In this document: positions 51,078 to 60,490 of the stretch, piece after piece | How the letters are laid out: every line of letters begins with the position of its first letter | How positions within the stretch are numbered: position 1 is the first letter of the stretch | Assembly (NCBI RefSeq): GCF_003610195.1 | Contig: NZ_RAPO01000002.1 | Coordinates: 1,240,001 to 1,304,000 of the forward strand | Direction of reading: 5' to 3' | From: Halopiger aswanensis | GTDB taxonomy: Archaea > Halobacteriota > Halobacteria > Halobacteriales > Natrialbaceae | DNA length: 64,000 nt | Program-made: the position numbers and the translations under genes | The notes under the pieces: generated by a model | The model's database searches: none | Told to the model about the DNA's origin: nothing | The model's input: only the letters and a program-made list of their open reading frames with translations

Positions 51078-53093
51078 TTACAGCGTTTCGACGTCCAGAA
51101 TCATCACGACTTCCCCCTCGCCGAGGACGGAGGCGCCGCTGATACCGGGTGCGCCGCTCAGGAGCCCTTCGAACGGTTTGATGACGACCTCCTCCTGACC
51201 GACGACGTCGGAACAGCGCAGATAGACTTGCCTGACGGTGTCTTTGATCCGGATGACCATGTCGTCCTCGGACGCTTCGGCCGCCGGCACGTCGAGGTGG
51301 TCGCGAAGCGAGAGCAGCGGGTAGACGCGATCGTCGTGCGTGATCGCGGGCCGGCCCTCGACGGACTCGACGGTCACGTCCTCGAACTCGGAGATCTCGT
51401 CGATGTTCTTGATCGGGACGCCGTACTGCTCGTCGCCGACGGTGACGAACAGCACGCGGACGATGGCGACGCTGACCGGCAGCGTGAGCGTGATGGCCGT
51501 CCCCTCGTCGGGTTCGCTCTCGACGTTGATCGAGCCGTCGACGCCGCGGACGACCTGATTGACCACGTCCATCCCGACGCCGCGGCCGCTGACCTCGGTG
51601 ACCTCTTCGGTGGTCGAGAAGCCGGGGTGGAAGATGAGATCGTAGACTTCGGAGTCGTCGAGCACCTTCGCTTCCTCCTCGGTCTTGATCCCCTTCTCGA
51701 CCGCCTTCTCGCGGATCCGATCGACGTCGAGTCCGGCGCCGTCGTCCTCGACGGTGATCGAGACGCGGTCGCGCTCGCGCTCCCCGACGAGTTTGATCGA
51801 CCCTTCGCGGGGTTTGCCCTTCTTCTCGCGCTCCTCCGGGGATTCGATCCCGTGGTCGACCGCGTTCCGGATGAGGTGCATCAGCGGGTCGCTCAGTTCG
51901 TTGAGGATGGAGCGATCCATCTCGATGTCGACGCCCTCCATCTCGAAGTCGATCTCCTTGCCCTGATCGCGGGAGATGTCGCGGACGACCCGCGGGAAGT
52001 TCCCGACGATCTTCTTCAAGGGGACGAGGCGGATCTCCAGCACCGTATCCTGCAGGCTCGAGGTGATCTTGCCGTGTTCCTCGAGTTCGTCCTCGGCCTC
52101 GACGAGGTCGTGTTCCTCGATGATCTTCCGGAGCTTGATCCGGCTGGTGACCATCTCCTCGACCTGGTTGTAGAGTTGGTCGATCTGCTCGACGTCGACG
52201 CGGATGGATTCGACTTCCTGGGTGCCGTGGGAGGCGCCGGAGCCGCGACCGCTGTCGTCGTCCTCGCTCGCGTCGTCGTCCGCGTCGGAATCGGCGTCCG
52301 CCTCCGCCGCGGCGAGGTCGCCGCTAAGTCCCTCGACGGCGACGGCGTCGACGTACCGGTTCTCGTCGTAGAAGCCGGCGACGTCCTCGCTCCCGACTGC
52401 ATCGCCCGTGCGCAGGTACGCGTCGAACACGCCGCCGAACTCCTCGGACTCGAGCACGTCGTCGTCGGGGACGATTCGGGCGACGTCGTACTCGTCTTCG
52501 GTCGCGTCGAGGACGAACATCGCGTCGACGTGAGGCGAATCGTCGTTGTCGATGCTGATCGAGGCCCGGAAGAGTTCCTCGTCGTCCGCGAGATCGACGG
52601 CTTCGGTTAGCTCCTCGAGTGGCACGTCGTGTGCGTCGTCGGGATTCGAACCCGCGTCGCCGTCGTCGCTCGCGCTTTCGTCGGCGGCAGCGTCGGCGGC
52701 GTCCTCGCTTTCGGTCTCTCCCGCCTCGAGCGACGCGCGAATCTCCTCGATCGTCGCCTCCGGGTTCGTGTGGGTCTCCCCGTCGTCCGAAATCTCGTTG
52801 ACCATCGCCTCGAGGTGGTCGACGCCCTCGAAGATGAGGTCCATCCGCTCGGGCGTGACCTCGAGTTCGCCGTCCCGGATACAGTCGAGCAGGTCCTCGA
52901 TCGCGTGGGCCATGTTGCTCGCTTTCGTGTAGCCCATCACGCCGAAGTTGCCCTTGAGGTTGTGCGCGACCCGGAACACCGTCTCGATGGCGTCGGAGCT
53001 TTCGGGGTCGTCCTCCAAGTCCAGCAGGGCGTTGTTCAACTTCCGGATGTCCTCCTGGCTCTCCTGGACGAAGGTGCTGGTCGCGTCGCTCAC
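51078..53093 (-). CDS. cheA: Chemotaxis histidine kinase CheA
   Basis: A 671-aa kinase. The P1 domain has the phosphorylated histidine in VFRVAHNLKGNFGVMG (about residue 45). A long acidic segment (residues 110-290) includes P2-like parts. The dimerisation helices follow (VDQIDQLYNQVEEMVTS). The ATP-binding domain has HLIRNAVDHGIES (N box), DDGAGLDV (G1) and SGRGVGMDVV (G2). The CheW-like domain is at the end. The GTG at 53093 overlaps the cheB stop (GTGA), so the two are translationally coupled; upstream codons in the frame are rejected. Confidence 0.95.
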   Translation of the reverse strand: MSDATSTFVQESQEDIRKLNNALLDLEDDPESSDAIETVFRVAHNLKGNFGVMGYTKASNMAHAIEDLLDCIRDGELEVTPERMDLIFEGVDHLEAMVNEISDDGETHTNPEATIEEIRASLEAGETESEDAADAAADESASDDGDAGSNPDDAHDVPLEELTEAVDLADDEELFRASISIDNDDSPHVDAMFVLDATEDEYDVARIVPDDDVLESEEFGGVFDAYLRTGDAVGSEDVAGFYDENRYVDAVAVEGLSGDLAAAEADADSDADDDASEDDDSGRGSGASHGTQEVESIRVDVEQIDQLYNQVEEMVTSRIKLRKIIEEHDLVEAEDELEEHGKITSSLQDTVLEIRLVPLKKIVGNFPRVVRDISRDQGKEIDFEMEGVDIEMDRSILNELSDPLMHLIRNAVDHGIESPEEREKKGKPREGSIKLVGERERDRVSITVEDDGAGLDVDRIREKAVEKGIKTEEEAKVLDDSEVYDLIFHPGFSTTEEVTEVSGRGVGMDVVNQVVRGVDGSINVESEPDEGTAITLTLPVSVAIVRVLFVTVGDEQYGVPIKNIDEISEFEDVTVESVEGRPAITHDDRVYPLLSLRDHLDVPAAEASEDDMVIRIKDTVRQVYLRCSDVVGQEEVVIKPFEGLLSGAPGISGASVLGEGEVVMILDVETL

Positions 53094-54178
53094 GCGGACC
53101 ACCCCCGGAAGGCGTTGACGACGCCCTCGGCGAGCCGATCCTTCGGCAGTACCATGTCGACGTCGACCCGATCAGCGGCGACCTTCGGCATCCCGTAGAC
53201 GCGGGAGGTCGCCTCGTCCTGAACGATCGCCTTGCCGCCGGCCGCCTTGATCGCGGCCAGTCCCTCGGCGCCGTCCGCGCCCATGCCGGTCATGATGACG
53301 CCCGCGAGGTTTCCGGGGACCGTCTCGGCCGCGGTCTCCATGGTGACGTCGATGGCCGGTTTGACGTTGTGGCGCTCGGGGCCGTCGTCGTGTTCGACGG
53401 TCAGCCGGCCGTTGCGCCAGCCGGTGACGGCCATGTGCTTGCCGCCCTTCGCCAGTACGGCCTCGCCGGGACCGATCGTATCGCTCCCGGTCGCTTCTCG
53501 AATGTCGTACGCTGTTCGGTCGTTGAGGCGTTTCGCAAAACGCTCCGTGTAGTGATCTGCCATGTGTTGGACTACCAGAATTCGTAACCCTGCTCGCTCG
53601 GGAAGTTCGGAGAGGACCCGCTCGACGACGCGCGGGCCGCCGGTCGATGCGCCGATGACCAGCGTCGGGTCGTTCGGAAACTCCGCAGCGACGTCGATCG
53701 TCGACCCGGCGGCGCCGGCGCCGGCGCCGGCACCGCTGCCGGAGTCAGCCCCCGTATCGCGGTTCGACGCCGTCGATTTCGAGACGTCCGCGCTCGCAAC
53801 CGCTTCGACCTGTTCGACGATCTCGTCCTGTTTCGACCAGATATCGACCGAGTTATCGCCCGACGGCTTCGCGATGAAGTCGACCGCACCGGCCTCGAGC
53901 GCGTCGAACGTCGCGTCGGCGTTTTTGGTCGTCTGCGAACTGATGACCAGCATCGGCGTCGGGTTCTCGGCCATCACCCGCTCGATCACCTCGTGGCCCG
54001 TCAGCCCGGGCATCTGAATGTCGATCGTCGCCACGTCGGGCTCGAGGCGGCCGATCATCGCGACCGCCTCGGTGCCGTTCTTGGCGCGGCCGACGACCTC
54101 GATGCCGCCGTCCTCGAGGATCTTCCCGAGGGTTTCGCGCATGACCGCAGAATCGTCGGCGATAACGGCTCGGACCAT
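53090..54178 (-). CDS. cheB: Chemotaxis methylesterase CheB
   Basis: A 362-aa protein with an N-terminal receiver (AVIADDSAVMRETLGK, VATIDIQMPG, KPSGDN) and a C-terminal methylesterase domain. The esterase shows VIGASTGGPRVVERVLSELP, VVQHMADH and TGMGADGAEG, giving the Ser-His-Asp triad. The linker (residues 140-165) is Gly/Ala-rich. CheB demethylates chemoreceptors and takes part in adaptation. Its ATG overlaps the stop of a small gene by one base (TGATG). The opposing methyltransferase CheR is not in the window. Confidence 0.95.
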   Translation of the reverse strand: MVRAVIADDSAVMRETLGKILEDGGIEVVGRAKNGTEAVAMIGRLEPDVATIDIQMPGLTGHEVIERVMAENPTPMLVISSQTTKNADATFDALEAGAVDFIAKPSGDNSVDIWSKQDEIVEQVEAVASADVSKSTASNRDTGADSGSGAGAGAGAAGSTIDVAAEFPNDPTLVIGASTGGPRVVERVLSELPERAGLRILVVQHMADHYTERFAKRLNDRTAYDIREATGSDTIGPGEAVLAKGGKHMAVTGWRNGRLTVEHDDGPERHNVKPAIDVTMETAAETVPGNLAGVIMTGMGADGAEGLAAIKAAGGKAIVQDEATSRVYGMPKVAADRVDVDMVLPKDRLAEGVVNAFRGWSA

Positions 54179-54624
54179 CAGCGGGCGAAACTGTGGCTCG
54201 GTCGGCGGAGTGTGATCGGCCCGGTCGCGGACGACGCCGGCGTCGCCTCGCTGTGGAGCGCGAGGTCGTCGGTGTCGTGGGTATCGGTGTCGCCGGTGTC
54301 GACGACGCCGGTCGCGGGTAGTGGTCGATCCTGCCGTGAGTTGCTGGTGGAGAGAGCGGTTATCATAGCTGGTCGTCGGGAGCGGTTGCCGATCCTGGCA
54401 GCTGGATCGACGCCGTCGACGGCGCGATCGCACTCGAGCGCGGCCGGACGACCGGCGGCGAAGTCGGGGACACCGACTTCGACACCGAGCTCGGGTCCGG
54501 ATTCGGACCCGACCTCGAGTCCGACGGCAGCCGAACTGCCGGGACGGCCGCCGTCGGGACCGTCCGCTCGAGCGTCCACACACGCGCGTGTGGTATTGTC
54601 GACGGTCGATACGTTCACTGCCAT
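54178..54624 (-). CDS. Unrecognised gene coupled to cheB
   Basis: A 148-aa frame from ATG 54624 to TGA 54178-54180. Its stop and the cheB ATG share one base (TGATG), the usual mark of coupled translation. A TATA-like TTCTTTAT (minus strand, 54650-54657) lies 26-33 bp before the ATG. Third-position GC is high along the frame. The sequence is low in complexity (VDTGDTDTHDTDDLALHSEA) with no domain I recognise. The promoter and coupling make it likely to be real; a cheA-cheB operon starting with it would be unusual. Confidence 0.55.
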   Translation of the reverse strand: MAVNVSTVDNTTRACVDARADGPDGGRPGSSAAVGLEVGSESGPELGVEVGVPDFAAGRPAALECDRAVDGVDPAARIGNRSRRPAMITALSTSNSRQDRPLPATGVVDTGDTDTHDTDDLALHSEATPASSATGPITLRRPSHSFAR

Positions 54625-54790
54625 GGAACTGGGTTGTGATGTTCGCCGCATAAAGAATTCGGCCGATCGAGTTATTTCCCGGTCGGATTCGCGGCTCGGA
54701 ATCGACGAACGCCGTTTGGAATCCGTTCGCGGACAGTTTCCGAACAGTGACAGGTTCGACAGGTTGGCCGTGTGAATTATGTAGGCAGCG

Positions 54791-55603
54791 TTGAAACGAC
54801 CCAAGCGAATGGCGGGATCCGCTCGGCTGTGTGTGACAAATCAGAAAGGAGGCGTCGGAAAGACGACCGTTGCGATCAACCTCGCCGGTGCGTTGAACGA
54901 ACGCGGACGGGACGTGCTCTTCGTCGATCTCGATCCGCAGGGCAACGCGACCGAGGGCCTCGGACAGCTCGACGCCTACGACGCCGAGCCGCCGACGCTG
55001 CTCGACGCGCTCGTGGACCCGTCCGGCGTCCCGCTCGAGGAGATCGTCTACGAGCACGCCGAGATGGACGTGCTCGCGAGCAACGTCGACATGAACGCGG
55101 CCCAGTCGACGCTGGCCGAGCAGCCGGACGCCGAAGATCGGCTCGACGCGTTGCTGACCGCCCTCGAGCGCGAGGGCGGCTACGACGTCGTCGTCGTCGA
55201 CTGCCCGCCACAGCTCGGACTGATTACCGACAACGCCCTCTGTGCGACAGAAAACCTCGTGATTCCGGCGCTGGCCGAATCGACGAGCAAGCGCTCGCTC
55301 GAGTTGCTGTTCGACTACGTCGGCTCCCTCGAGATGGATTACGACGTCGAGATCGAGCCGCGTGCGCTGGTCGCGAACCGCGTCGAGTACACCAATCAGG
55401 CCGACGAGATGCTCGAGTGGTTCGACGAGGCGCTGCCGGACGTTCCGCTGTTCGAAGTGCGCAAACGCGTGGCGCTCCAGCGGGCCTTCGAGTCTGGAAC
55501 GTCGATCTTCGAGGTCGAGGAAGACGTCGACATGGAGGCGGTGTTCCGGTCGATGGCCGAGACGCTCGACGAGCGGGCCGCTCGCCAGGAGGTGTCAGCA
55601 TGA
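54791..55603 (+). CDS. ParA/MinD-family ATPase adjoining cheW
   Basis: A 270-aa Walker ATPase. The deviant Walker A is NQKGGVGKTTVAINLAG near residue 17, followed by FVDLDPQGNATEGLGQ and a Walker B-like VVVVDCPPQLG. Its stop overlaps the cheW start (ATGA), so it is coupled to cheW. ParA-like ATPases next to che genes (ParC) place receptor arrays in bacteria, and a similar role is likely here; no parB partner is seen. The ATG may be 54791 or 54809. Confidence 0.88.
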   Translation: MKRPKRMAGSARLCVTNQKGGVGKTTVAINLAGALNERGRDVLFVDLDPQGNATEGLGQLDAYDAEPPTLLDALVDPSGVPLEEIVYEHAEMDVLASNVDMNAAQSTLAEQPDAEDRLDALLTALEREGGYDVVVVDCPPQLGLITDNALCATENLVIPALAESTSKRSLELLFDYVGSLEMDYDVEIEPRALVANRVEYTNQADEMLEWFDEALPDVPLFEVRKRVALQRAFESGTSIFEVEEDVDMEAVFRSMAETLDERAARQEVSA

Positions 55604-56835
55604 CCGACGACAGAGCACGGCGGATCCGAGATATCCGCAATCGATCGAAAGGGGGGTCGGATGATGACGATAGCGACGCGGAGGCGGAGGCCGACGTCGA
55701 GAGTGAAAACGGGACCGACGTCGACGCCGAGACTGCAACGGAAACTGACGCAGGGGCTGACGACTCCGGTTCGAACGACGCGGAATCGAACGCCGAACCG
55801 GAAGCCGACGACGTTCTCGAGGCCGACGAGTCGTCCGCGGGGACGGACGACGGGGATGAGCGGGAGGCGACGGACGAACGGGAACGGGAACAGGAGCAAG
55901 AGCAAGAACAGGGACAGGATCGAGGCGATACGGAGCAGTCGGAGCAGTTGACGGCGGAAACGGCGGCCGACGCTGACGCTGCCGGCGAGACGCTCTCCTA
56001 CGACGAAACCGAAACGACGGGGACCGAGGAGCCGCTCGAGCAGGCCGCCACGGAGCGGACCGAACCGGTAGCCGACGCCGGCGGCGCCGCGATCGCGAAC
56101 GGGAACGCAGCGACGACAGGGATCGGTACCGGAACAGGGACCGGCACCGAGACGACCGACGGCGTGAGTGAAGCGTCGCTGCAGGGTGCGATCGCCGGCA
56201 TGTCCGATACGGTCACCGTCGACGAGCGCGTCGGCGAAGCGACCGTCGACTCGACGGCCGTCATGGACGCCGACACGTACGGCGAGGCGGCCGGCCGCGA
56301 GGAGGTGTTCGATCGGGGCGACTCGCTGATCGCGTCGACCCACAACGAGGAAGACACCGTCCAGATGCTCGAGTTCTACCTCAACGATAACCGGTACGCG
56401 ATCGAGATCGGACGGGTCAGCGCGATCGTCGAGATGAAAGACATCACCCGGTTCCCCCGCGGGCCGGAGGCGATCGACGGCGTCACCGACCTCCGCGGCG
56501 AGATCACGGGCGTTCTCGACCCGACCGTCATGCTCGACGTCGAACGCAGCGAGCCCACCGACGACCACTACATCGTCGTCCTCGAGCGCGAGGGCGACAA
56601 GCAGAAACTCGGGATCCGCGTGACCGACGTCTCGCAGGCGGTCACCTACCGCGAATCCCAGATCGACGAGACGGGGACCGTGATGGACGGGACGGACACC
56701 CAACACGAGTTCGTCGAGGGGATCATCAAGAAGCACGTCGACGACGAAACGGCGCTGGTCGCGTGGCTCGATATCGACGGTCTGATCGAGACCACGGAGA
56801 CGGAGTACACGCCGAGCGATTACGTTCGGAACTGA
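55600..56835 (+). CDS. cheW1: CheW coupling protein with long acidic N-terminal extension
   Basis: A 411-aa protein. The first 240 residues are Glu/Asp/Thr/Ala-rich and probably disordered. The last 150 form a CheW domain (MLEFYLNDNRYAIEIGRVSA, then GVTDLRGEITGVLDPTVML, then GIRVTDVSQAVTYRESQID). It links receptors to CheA. A CheW normally has 150 residues, so the extension is odd and may be a tether. Its start overlaps parA (ATGA). Confidence 0.9.
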   Translation: MTDDRARRIRDIRNRSKGGSDDDDSDAEAEADVESENGTDVDAETATETDAGADDSGSNDAESNAEPEADDVLEADESSAGTDDGDEREATDEREREQEQEQEQGQDRGDTEQSEQLTAETAADADAAGETLSYDETETTGTEEPLEQAATERTEPVADAGGAAIANGNAATTGIGTGTGTGTETTDGVSEASLQGAIAGMSDTVTVDERVGEATVDSTAVMDADTYGEAAGREEVFDRGDSLIASTHNEEDTVQMLEFYLNDNRYAIEIGRVSAIVEMKDITRFPRGPEAIDGVTDLRGEITGVLDPTVMLDVERSEPTDDHYIVVLEREGDKQKLGIRVTDVSQAVTYRESQIDETGTVMDGTDTQHEFVEGIIKKHVDDETALVAWLDIDGLIETTETEYTPSDYVRN

Positions 56836-57048
56836 TCGGTCGTTTATTTCATAATTCCGATACCATTTCTCTCGAGCTGTTGGCTCGTCCAGTAGCAGCG
56901 GAACTCGATTCGACCGCGCACCGCGTCGCCGTAGTGTAGTTCCCTCGAGAAGCGACGCGGCGGTCGCCGGCCGCGTTGGGAGAATCCGCCAATAGAGGGA
57001 ATCCAGCGGTAATTGTGGGCAGTCAGACGACGGTCGTTCCGCCAGCAA

Positions 57049-57056
57049 TTTTAAAT
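57049..57056 (+). promoter_or_regulatory. TATA box of the chemoreceptor gene
   Basis: TTTTAAAT, 32-39 bp before the ATG at 57088, within the 252-bp region after cheW1. It is in an AT-rich patch among GC-rich DNA. Confidence 0.6.
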
Positions 57057-57087
57057 AGTGAAGGTTCGACCGTGTGAGTAGTAAACA

Positions 57088-58767
57088 ATGGACCGAATGG
57101 GTAGTGGCGACCGATCCAAACCACGGCAACGAACTGACAGTTCTTCGAGAAGTGATCGCGATCGCGAGGGAAGTTCGGCGGACGACGACGGGGATCGGCA
57201 GCCGAACCGCCGTCACCGCACTGACGGCGGCAATCGGCCGGCGACGACCGCAGCCGACCGACCGACGACAGGTGAGGGGACCGAGGACACCGCGGCGGGC
57301 CGCGGGACCGACGCAGCCGCCGCGAGCGACGTCGGGACGCTGCGACGCGCCGGCTACCAGCAGCTGTTCGACGGCACCGGCGTTCCAACCTTCATCCTGG
57401 ACGCCGACGGCACCATCGTCGAGTGGAACGCGGCCCTAGCCGAACTGACGGGCGTCGACCGGGCGGAAGCGATCGGCCACGAACACGCCTCGGAACACTT
57501 CTACCCGGACGGCCGTCGCGCCGACACGCTCGCGGACAAAGTGTTACAGGCGCCCGAGCGCGCACACCGCGAGTTCGGCGTCGAACACCGCGACCCCGAA
57601 CGCAATCGGTACGGCGACACCAGTACGATGGTCGACCGCCACGGCGACGAGAAACACATCGACTTCTCGGCGACGCCGCTGTACGACGGCGACGAACTGA
57701 TCGGCGTCATCGAGGTCGTCATCGACCGCACCGACATCGTCAACGAGCGGGATGCGACGGTCGATCTGGTCCAGGAGATTCGCACGACGGCAAACGAGAT
57801 CAGCGACGGCGACCTCACCGCCCGCGCCGAGCGCAGCGACGACTTCGATGCGCTCGACGACGACCTGGTCGACGTGGTCGACGCGGTCAACGGGATGGCC
57901 GACAACTTAGAGACGCTCACCGGTCGCGTCACCGAGCAGGCAACCGAGATGCGCTCGGCCGTCGACGAGGCCAACGACGCGGCCGACGAGATCGCCGGCA
58001 ACGTCACCGAACAGCACGGCCTGCTCGAGGATTCGGTCGACGAGATGCAGTCCTTTGCGGCGGGGATGGAGGAGGTCGCAGCCCAGGCCGACGAGGTCGA
58101 CTCCGCGGCGCGGACGGCGCGGGAAGCCGTCGAACAGGGGCTCGACGCGGGCGAGGACGCGCGCGAGGCGACCGAAGACGTCGTCGCGATCGGTGACGAA
58201 CTGTCCGAAAGCGTCGACGCCTTAGCCGAGAAGATGAACGAGATCGGGGACGTCGTCGAGGTCATTTCCGACGTCGCCGATCAGACGAACCTGCTCGCGC
58301 TCAACGCGAACATCGAGGCGGCGCGGGCCGGCGAGAGCGGCAACGGATTCGCCGTCGTCGCCGACCAGGTCAAGAAACTCGCCGACGAGACTCAGGAACA
58401 CACCGAGGAGATCACCAAGAGCCTCGACGAGTTGCAGGCCCAGTCACAGGATACGACCGACGCCGTCGAACAGTCCCACGAGCGGATCGAACACGCCGAC
58501 GAGCAGATCGAGGCCGTGCTGACCTCGCTCGAGGATATCGCGGACTCGGTCGACGAGGCGGCAAACGGCATCTCCGAGGTCGCGCGGGTGATCGACGACC
58601 AGACGGCCAGCATCGAGGAGCTCACGTCGACGATGGAGACCGTCCGCGATCGGTCGGACGAGAGCGAGGCGGCCGCCGAACGGATCGTGGCCGCGACCGA
58701 CCACCAGAACCAGACGATCGAGACGCTCATGGAGCGAGTCGACGAGTTACAGACCGAAGACGTCTAA
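57088..58767 (+). CDS. Soluble methyl-accepting chemotaxis transducer with PAS domain
   Basis: A 559-aa cytoplasmic receptor. Residues 1-85 are disordered and charged. Residues 90-210 form a PAS domain (GYQQLFDGTGVPTFILDADG, then WNAALAELTGVDRAEAIG). Residues 230-290 are HAMP-like. The rest is a coiled-coil signalling domain with the hairpin tip DVADQTNLLALNANIEAARA. No membrane helix is seen, so the stimulus is likely intracellular (redox, light or metabolite). It is adjacent to cheW1, so it may dock on that array. Confidence 0.92.
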   Translation: MDRMGSGDRSKPRQRTDSSSRSDRDREGSSADDDGDRQPNRRHRTDGGNRPATTAADRPTTGEGTEDTAAGRGTDAAAASDVGTLRRAGYQQLFDGTGVPTFILDADGTIVEWNAALAELTGVDRAEAIGHEHASEHFYPDGRRADTLADKVLQAPERAHREFGVEHRDPERNRYGDTSTMVDRHGDEKHIDFSATPLYDGDELIGVIEVVIDRTDIVNERDATVDLVQEIRTTANEISDGDLTARAERSDDFDALDDDLVDVVDAVNGMADNLETLTGRVTEQATEMRSAVDEANDAADEIAGNVTEQHGLLEDSVDEMQSFAAGMEEVAAQADEVDSAARTAREAVEQGLDAGEDAREATEDVVAIGDELSESVDALAEKMNEIGDVVEVISDVADQTNLLALNANIEAARAGESGNGFAVVADQVKKLADETQEHTEEITKSLDELQAQSQDTTDAVEQSHERIEHADEQIEAVLTSLEDIADSVDEAANGISEVARVIDDQTASIEELTSTMETVRDRSDESEAAAERIVAATDHQNQTIETLMERVDELQTEDV

Positions 58768-58966
58768 CGCTGCCGCGTACGGCTGCGATTCGCTCTCGCG
58801 TTTATTCTCTCTTCGCCCCGCTTCGCCCCGCTTCGCCCCTCGATAGCCGCCCGCAGCTACCGATAGCGAACTGGACAGTCCGCTCGAGGTCGGAGATACA
58901 CCTCGAGGAGGAGTACGACTTCTCATGGACGATGAATGCGCCTCGAGAACAGCAAAATAACCGAAC

Positions 58967-59422
58967 TCAGATCCGAACGCTGGTCGGATCGATCCAGAAC
59001 ACGAACTCGTCGTCGCGTCGGATGACGCCGGCGATGCCCTCGCCGTCGACCGAGGTGTCGACCGTGTCGGTCCAGACTTCCTCGACCTGGTAAACCTCGT
59101 CGGCGAGCCAGCCGATGCGCTCGTTGGAGCCGCGCTTGCGCTTGAAGACGATGATCCGGTTACCGATCACCGAGTCGTCGTGCGTCTCGCCGAAGATCCG
59201 CCTGAGGTTGACGATCTTCGTCGTCTCGCCGCGCAGATCCATGACGCCTTCGACGTGATCCGGCGTGTTCGGCACCGCCGTTAGCTGGTTGGTGTCGACG
59301 ATCTCTGCCACGTAGCCGATGTCGACGCAGTAGCGGTTCTCGCCCAGGCTGAACTCGAGCACGTGCGTGCTCGTTCTGTCCTCCTCGTCCGCGGTCGGTT
59401 GATTCGATTTCGTCGTTGACAT
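58967..59422 (-). CDS. cheW2: CheW coupling protein 2
   Basis: A 151-aa CheW of normal size. Domain signatures: VLEFSLGENRYCVDIGYVAE, then HVEGVMDLRGETTKIVNLRR, and a final PTSVRI. The ATG at 59422 is preferred; the GTG at 59428 is a weaker choice. It is encoded 56 bp downstream of a small ORF on the same strand. A second CheW probably allows different receptors to join the array. Confidence 0.92.
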   Translation of the reverse strand: MSTTKSNQPTADEEDRTSTHVLEFSLGENRYCVDIGYVAEIVDTNQLTAVPNTPDHVEGVMDLRGETTKIVNLRRIFGETHDDSVIGNRIIVFKRKRGSNERIGWLADEVYQVEEVWTDTVDTSVDGEGIAGVIRRDDEFVFWIDPTSVRI

Positions 59423-59478
59423 GTACACTCACTTCCGGTTGGGTGTGGCCTCGAGTCCATCCCGCCGTCGACCTCGAG

Positions 59479-59718
59479 TTAGCCGAGATCGACGTCGAGC
59501 CCGTCGGCGACGTCCTGGGATCGTCCCGTCGCCCCGTCGGTCGCGAGCGCGACCGCCTCGGCGTCGGCCCGAATCCGGTCGACCGTTCGATCGATGGTCG
59601 TCGCTTCGTCCCAGAGTTTCTCGGCGGGGCTCTTGACTTCACTGGCCACCCGTCGGCGACTTCCCCGGCGGTCGCGGCCGCGCTCGAGGCGGAGCGATCG
59701 GCGGCCGGGTAGAGACAC
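59479..59718 (-). CDS. Small acidic helical ORF upstream of cheW2
   Basis: From GTG 59718, 79 aa; a later GTG (59649) would give 56 aa. Its C-terminal part reads KLWDEATTIDRTVDRIRADA, then DGATGRSQDVADGLDVDLG: acidic and amphipathic. Third-position GC is high. A TATA-like CTTATCTG (minus strand, 59741-59748) lies 23-30 bp before 59718. No family recognised; a CheW-linked small protein is a guess. Confidence 0.45.
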   Translation of the reverse strand: MSLPGRRSLRLERGRDRRGSRRRVASEVKSPAEKLWDEATTIDRTVDRIRADAEAVALATDGATGRSQDVADGLDVDLG

Positions 59719-59896
59719 AGCGATACAAGTGACTGTCAGGCAGATAAGTGTTGTTGCAGATCGAACGGGACACACGCCGTACCACGCCGAACCGTCCCGA
59801 CCGTCGAGGGTCGATCCGCGACCGTCGCGCCGCATCGCTACCGATACGTCCCGCCGGTGCGCGACTTTTATCCGCGTCCGGTGCCGATTTCGGGGC

Positions 59897-60358
59897 ATGA
59901 GTGACCCACGTTCGGAGTTTCTGGCCGGCGACCGGCCGGACGACGTCGCGCTCTATCTAGCCGACTCGTTCGTCGACGACGACCGCCTCGAGGAGTTCGG
60001 CGAACGCGTCGACGGCGGCACGCTGATCGTCGTCGACGGCGAGCGCGGCCGCAGCGCGTTTCAGGCGGCGACCGGGATGGGTGCGATGCAGTTCGCCAAA
60101 TCAGCGATGGACCACGAGGGCATCGTCGACGCCGACCTCACCGGCGGCACCTGCCCGGAGACGCCCGGCGACAGCGAGGGCGACCACGAACCGGAGTTCG
60201 TCTTCGCCTTCGCCGAAGAGCAAAACGACGACGTCGGCGGTATCTACGCCGAGGGCGACGTCATCCACGCGTACGTCCAGTGTGAGTGTGGTACCGCCTA
60301 CTCCGACAAGTGGAACCCCGAGCCCGAACGCGATCCGGCCGAACTCGAGGAGCTGTAA
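59897..60358 (+). CDS. Conserved haloarchaeal protein (DUF5807-like)
   Basis: A 153-aa acidic protein. The first half contains DDVALYLADSFVDDDRLEEF and GRSAFQAATGMGAMQFAKSA; the second half has AYVQCECGTAYSDKW, with a Cys pair. It matches what I know as DUF5807. No membrane segment. It starts at ATG 59897. Function unknown; it stands alone. Confidence 0.75.
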   Translation: MSDPRSEFLAGDRPDDVALYLADSFVDDDRLEEFGERVDGGTLIVVDGERGRSAFQAATGMGAMQFAKSAMDHEGIVDADLTGGTCPETPGDSEGDHEPEFVFAFAEEQNDDVGGIYAEGDVIHAYVQCECGTAYSDKWNPEPERDPAELEEL

Positions 60359-60490
60359 GGTCGCAGCCGATACCCGGCCATACCGCTCGATTTCTCGATC
60401 TCGAGTGCCGCCGCCGGCTGGCGAGAACGCCACCGACGGCAAGGTGGGTTCTTTTCTACCTCGACGGTCTAGCTGTCGGTAGACACCACT

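Noticed and set aside
52628-52660. A tRNA-like GGGATTCGAACCCG sequence (minus-strand T-arm).
   Set aside because: It lies inside cheA and codes for GSNPDDAHD. No anticodon or D arm is found nearby, so it is a chance match.
54791-55603. A plasmid-type partition system.
   Set aside because: No parB or centromere-like repeats near it, and it is coupled to cheW, so a chemotaxis role is more likely.
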